DNA of 7,646 bases from Weeksellaceae bacterium (GTDB lineage Bacteria > Bacteroidota > Bacteroidia > Flavobacteriales > Weeksellaceae): assembly GCA_028698395.1 (NCBI GenBank), contig JAQVDG010000088.1, forward strand, positions 1-7,646, written 5' to 3'. Every line of letters begins with the position of its first letter. Positions within the stretch are counted from its first letter, which is position 1. Shown here one piece after another: positions 7,335-7,646 of this stretch. The notes below the pieces were generated by a model that was given only the letters and a program-made list of their open reading frames with translations, had not been told where the DNA came from and did no database searches. Both the position numbers and the translations under genes were made by a program.

Positions 7335-7646
7335 ATGACAGCAAAAACACAGAAATACAGCGACTTGACAATGACGGAGGACAGAAGGCCAGCTTACAAC
7401 AGCGTGTATGTGGCAATAGCGGGTGAAGTGGTAAATCGAAGGTCTGTGCTTCTAAAAAATTTTATGCTAAACGGACAGGTAAGTGCTCCTAATCCGCTAC
7501 TGCACATACACGCAAACCGCCGTCAGACTGCGCAAAAACCAAACCTTTCAGTCAACATTAATTTATCGAAAAGTTTTGCGGATTATTCTTGGTGGTTTCG
7601 CCTAAAATGCTTAATTTTAGTGCATAATAACACTTTTTATGCATCA
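7335..7646 (+). CDS. Doubtful open frame running off the window end
   Basis: From ATG 7335 there are 104 codons without a stop up to the last base. The translation (beginning MTAKTQKYSDLTMTEDRRPA) shows no motif I recognise, and the frame passes through the 7402-7513 inverted repeat and both small hairpins near the end. That makes a coincidental open frame in structured intergenic DNA more likely than a gene. It is recorded because the missing downstream sequence prevents exclusion. Confidence 0.12.
   Translation, partial: MTAKTQKYSDLTMTEDRRPAYNSVYVAIAGEVVNRRSVLLKNFMLNGQVSAPNPLLHIHANRRQTAQKPNLSVNINLSKSFADYSWWFRLKCLILVHNNTFYAS
7402..7513. repeat. Long imperfect inverted repeat, attC-like or intergenic palindromic element
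   Basis: The left arm 7402-7424 pairs with the right arm 7492-7513. GCGTGTATGTG (7402-7412) pairs perfectly with CACATACACGC (7503-7513). G7413 is then unpaired, two pairs follow, A7416/C7500 mismatches, six further pairs continue to G7422/C7494, and a G-T wobble and one more pair close the stem. The loop is about 67 bases (7425-7491). A long stem with an extra-helical base beside a gene's 3' end recalls integron attC sites, but the expected GTTRRRY/RYYYAAC core boxes are not found at the ends; TTACAAC at 7394-7400 is only a partial match. It may instead belong to a dispersed Bacteroidota intergenic repeat family. Confidence 0.6.
7602..7620. repeat. Small hairpin (first of a tandem pair)
   Basis: Perfect 7-base arms, ctaaaat at 7602-7608 and attttag at 7614-7620, around a 5-base loop. 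It directly abuts a second hairpin starting at 7621. The function is unknown; a terminator reading in either direction, or the end of a mobile or repeat element, is possible. Confidence 0.45.
7621..7643. repeat. Small hairpin / palindromic site (second of the pair)
   Basis: Perfect arms tgcataa (7621-7627) and ttatgca (7637-7643) flank a 9-base centre. The inner CATAA...TTATG recalls the inner arms of Xer/dif-type tyrosine recombinase sites, but dif has a 6-base centre and longer matching arms, so this is resemblance only. It could also be an operator or hairpin. The window ends three bases later, so the full element cannot be judged. Confidence 0.4.

Larger units (their letters stand above)
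7155..7646. other. Intergenic region with inverted repeats, no convincing gene
   Basis: After the primase-helicase stop no reading frame shows protein-like conservation. The plus strand from about 7190 to 7390 is rich in A and C and poor in T apart from the T-runs near 7250-7285. Several inverted repeats follow, listed separately. An open frame starts at ATG 7335 and runs off the window end, but it threads through the inverted repeats and has an unremarkable translation. I found no tRNA, rRNA or CRISPR repeats and no clear Bacteroidota promoter (TTG with TAnnTTTG) here. Confidence 0.6.

Noticed and set aside
7402..7513. Bona fide integron attC site
   Set aside because: The stem shape is suggestive, but GTTRRRY and RYYYAAC core boxes are not present at the stem ends, and no integrase is visible in the window.
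7621..7643. Chromosomal dif site
   Set aside because: The inner arms resemble Xer half-sites, but the centre is 9 bases rather than 6 and the outer arm bases do not match.

Overview
The window is AT-rich and every gene lies on the plus strand. The genes are packed with short gaps or overlaps, and none shows a convincing Shine-Dalgarno sequence. This style, together with protein motifs of a familiar look (TaqI-like methylases, a SIR2/HerA pair, an AEP-helicase), suggests a Bacteroidota genome, chromosomal or from a metagenome. The lineage is an inference from style, not from a marker gene.

Layout: positions 1-300 hold the C-terminal end of a TaqI/Eco57I-like restriction-modification protein that begins upstream. 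It overlaps a complete gamma-class N6-adenine DNA methyltransferase (287-1894). Next comes a broken defence module: the N-terminal part of a SIR2-family NADase-like protein (1904-2410) runs directly into the C-terminal part of a HerA-type ATPase (about 2407-2931). The SIR2 core after 'EIFTT' and the HerA N-terminus with its Walker A are both missing, as if one internal deletion had removed the middle of a SIR2-HerA pair. Behind it are a small KTSC-domain protein (2928-3149), a PD-(D/E)XK nuclease-like protein (3121-4179) and a 987-residue protein joining an archaeo-eukaryotic primase (AEP) domain of the TOTE-associated type to an SF2 helicase (4191-7154). From 7155 to the end there is no convincing gene; this stretch holds several inverted repeats.

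Interpretation: this looks like a defence island. The methylases would mark self DNA. The PD-(D/E)XK protein is a plausible effector nuclease, and the primase-helicase a plausible translocating or DNA-remodelling partner. The SIR2-HerA pair is a known abortive-infection-type module (NAD+ depletion), but here it appears dead. Tight spacing suggests one transcript from the upstream methylase to 7154. Whether methylase, KTSC, nuclease and primase-helicase form one functional system with the SIR2-HerA pair as a decayed passenger, or are separate systems stacked together, cannot be decided from this window alone.
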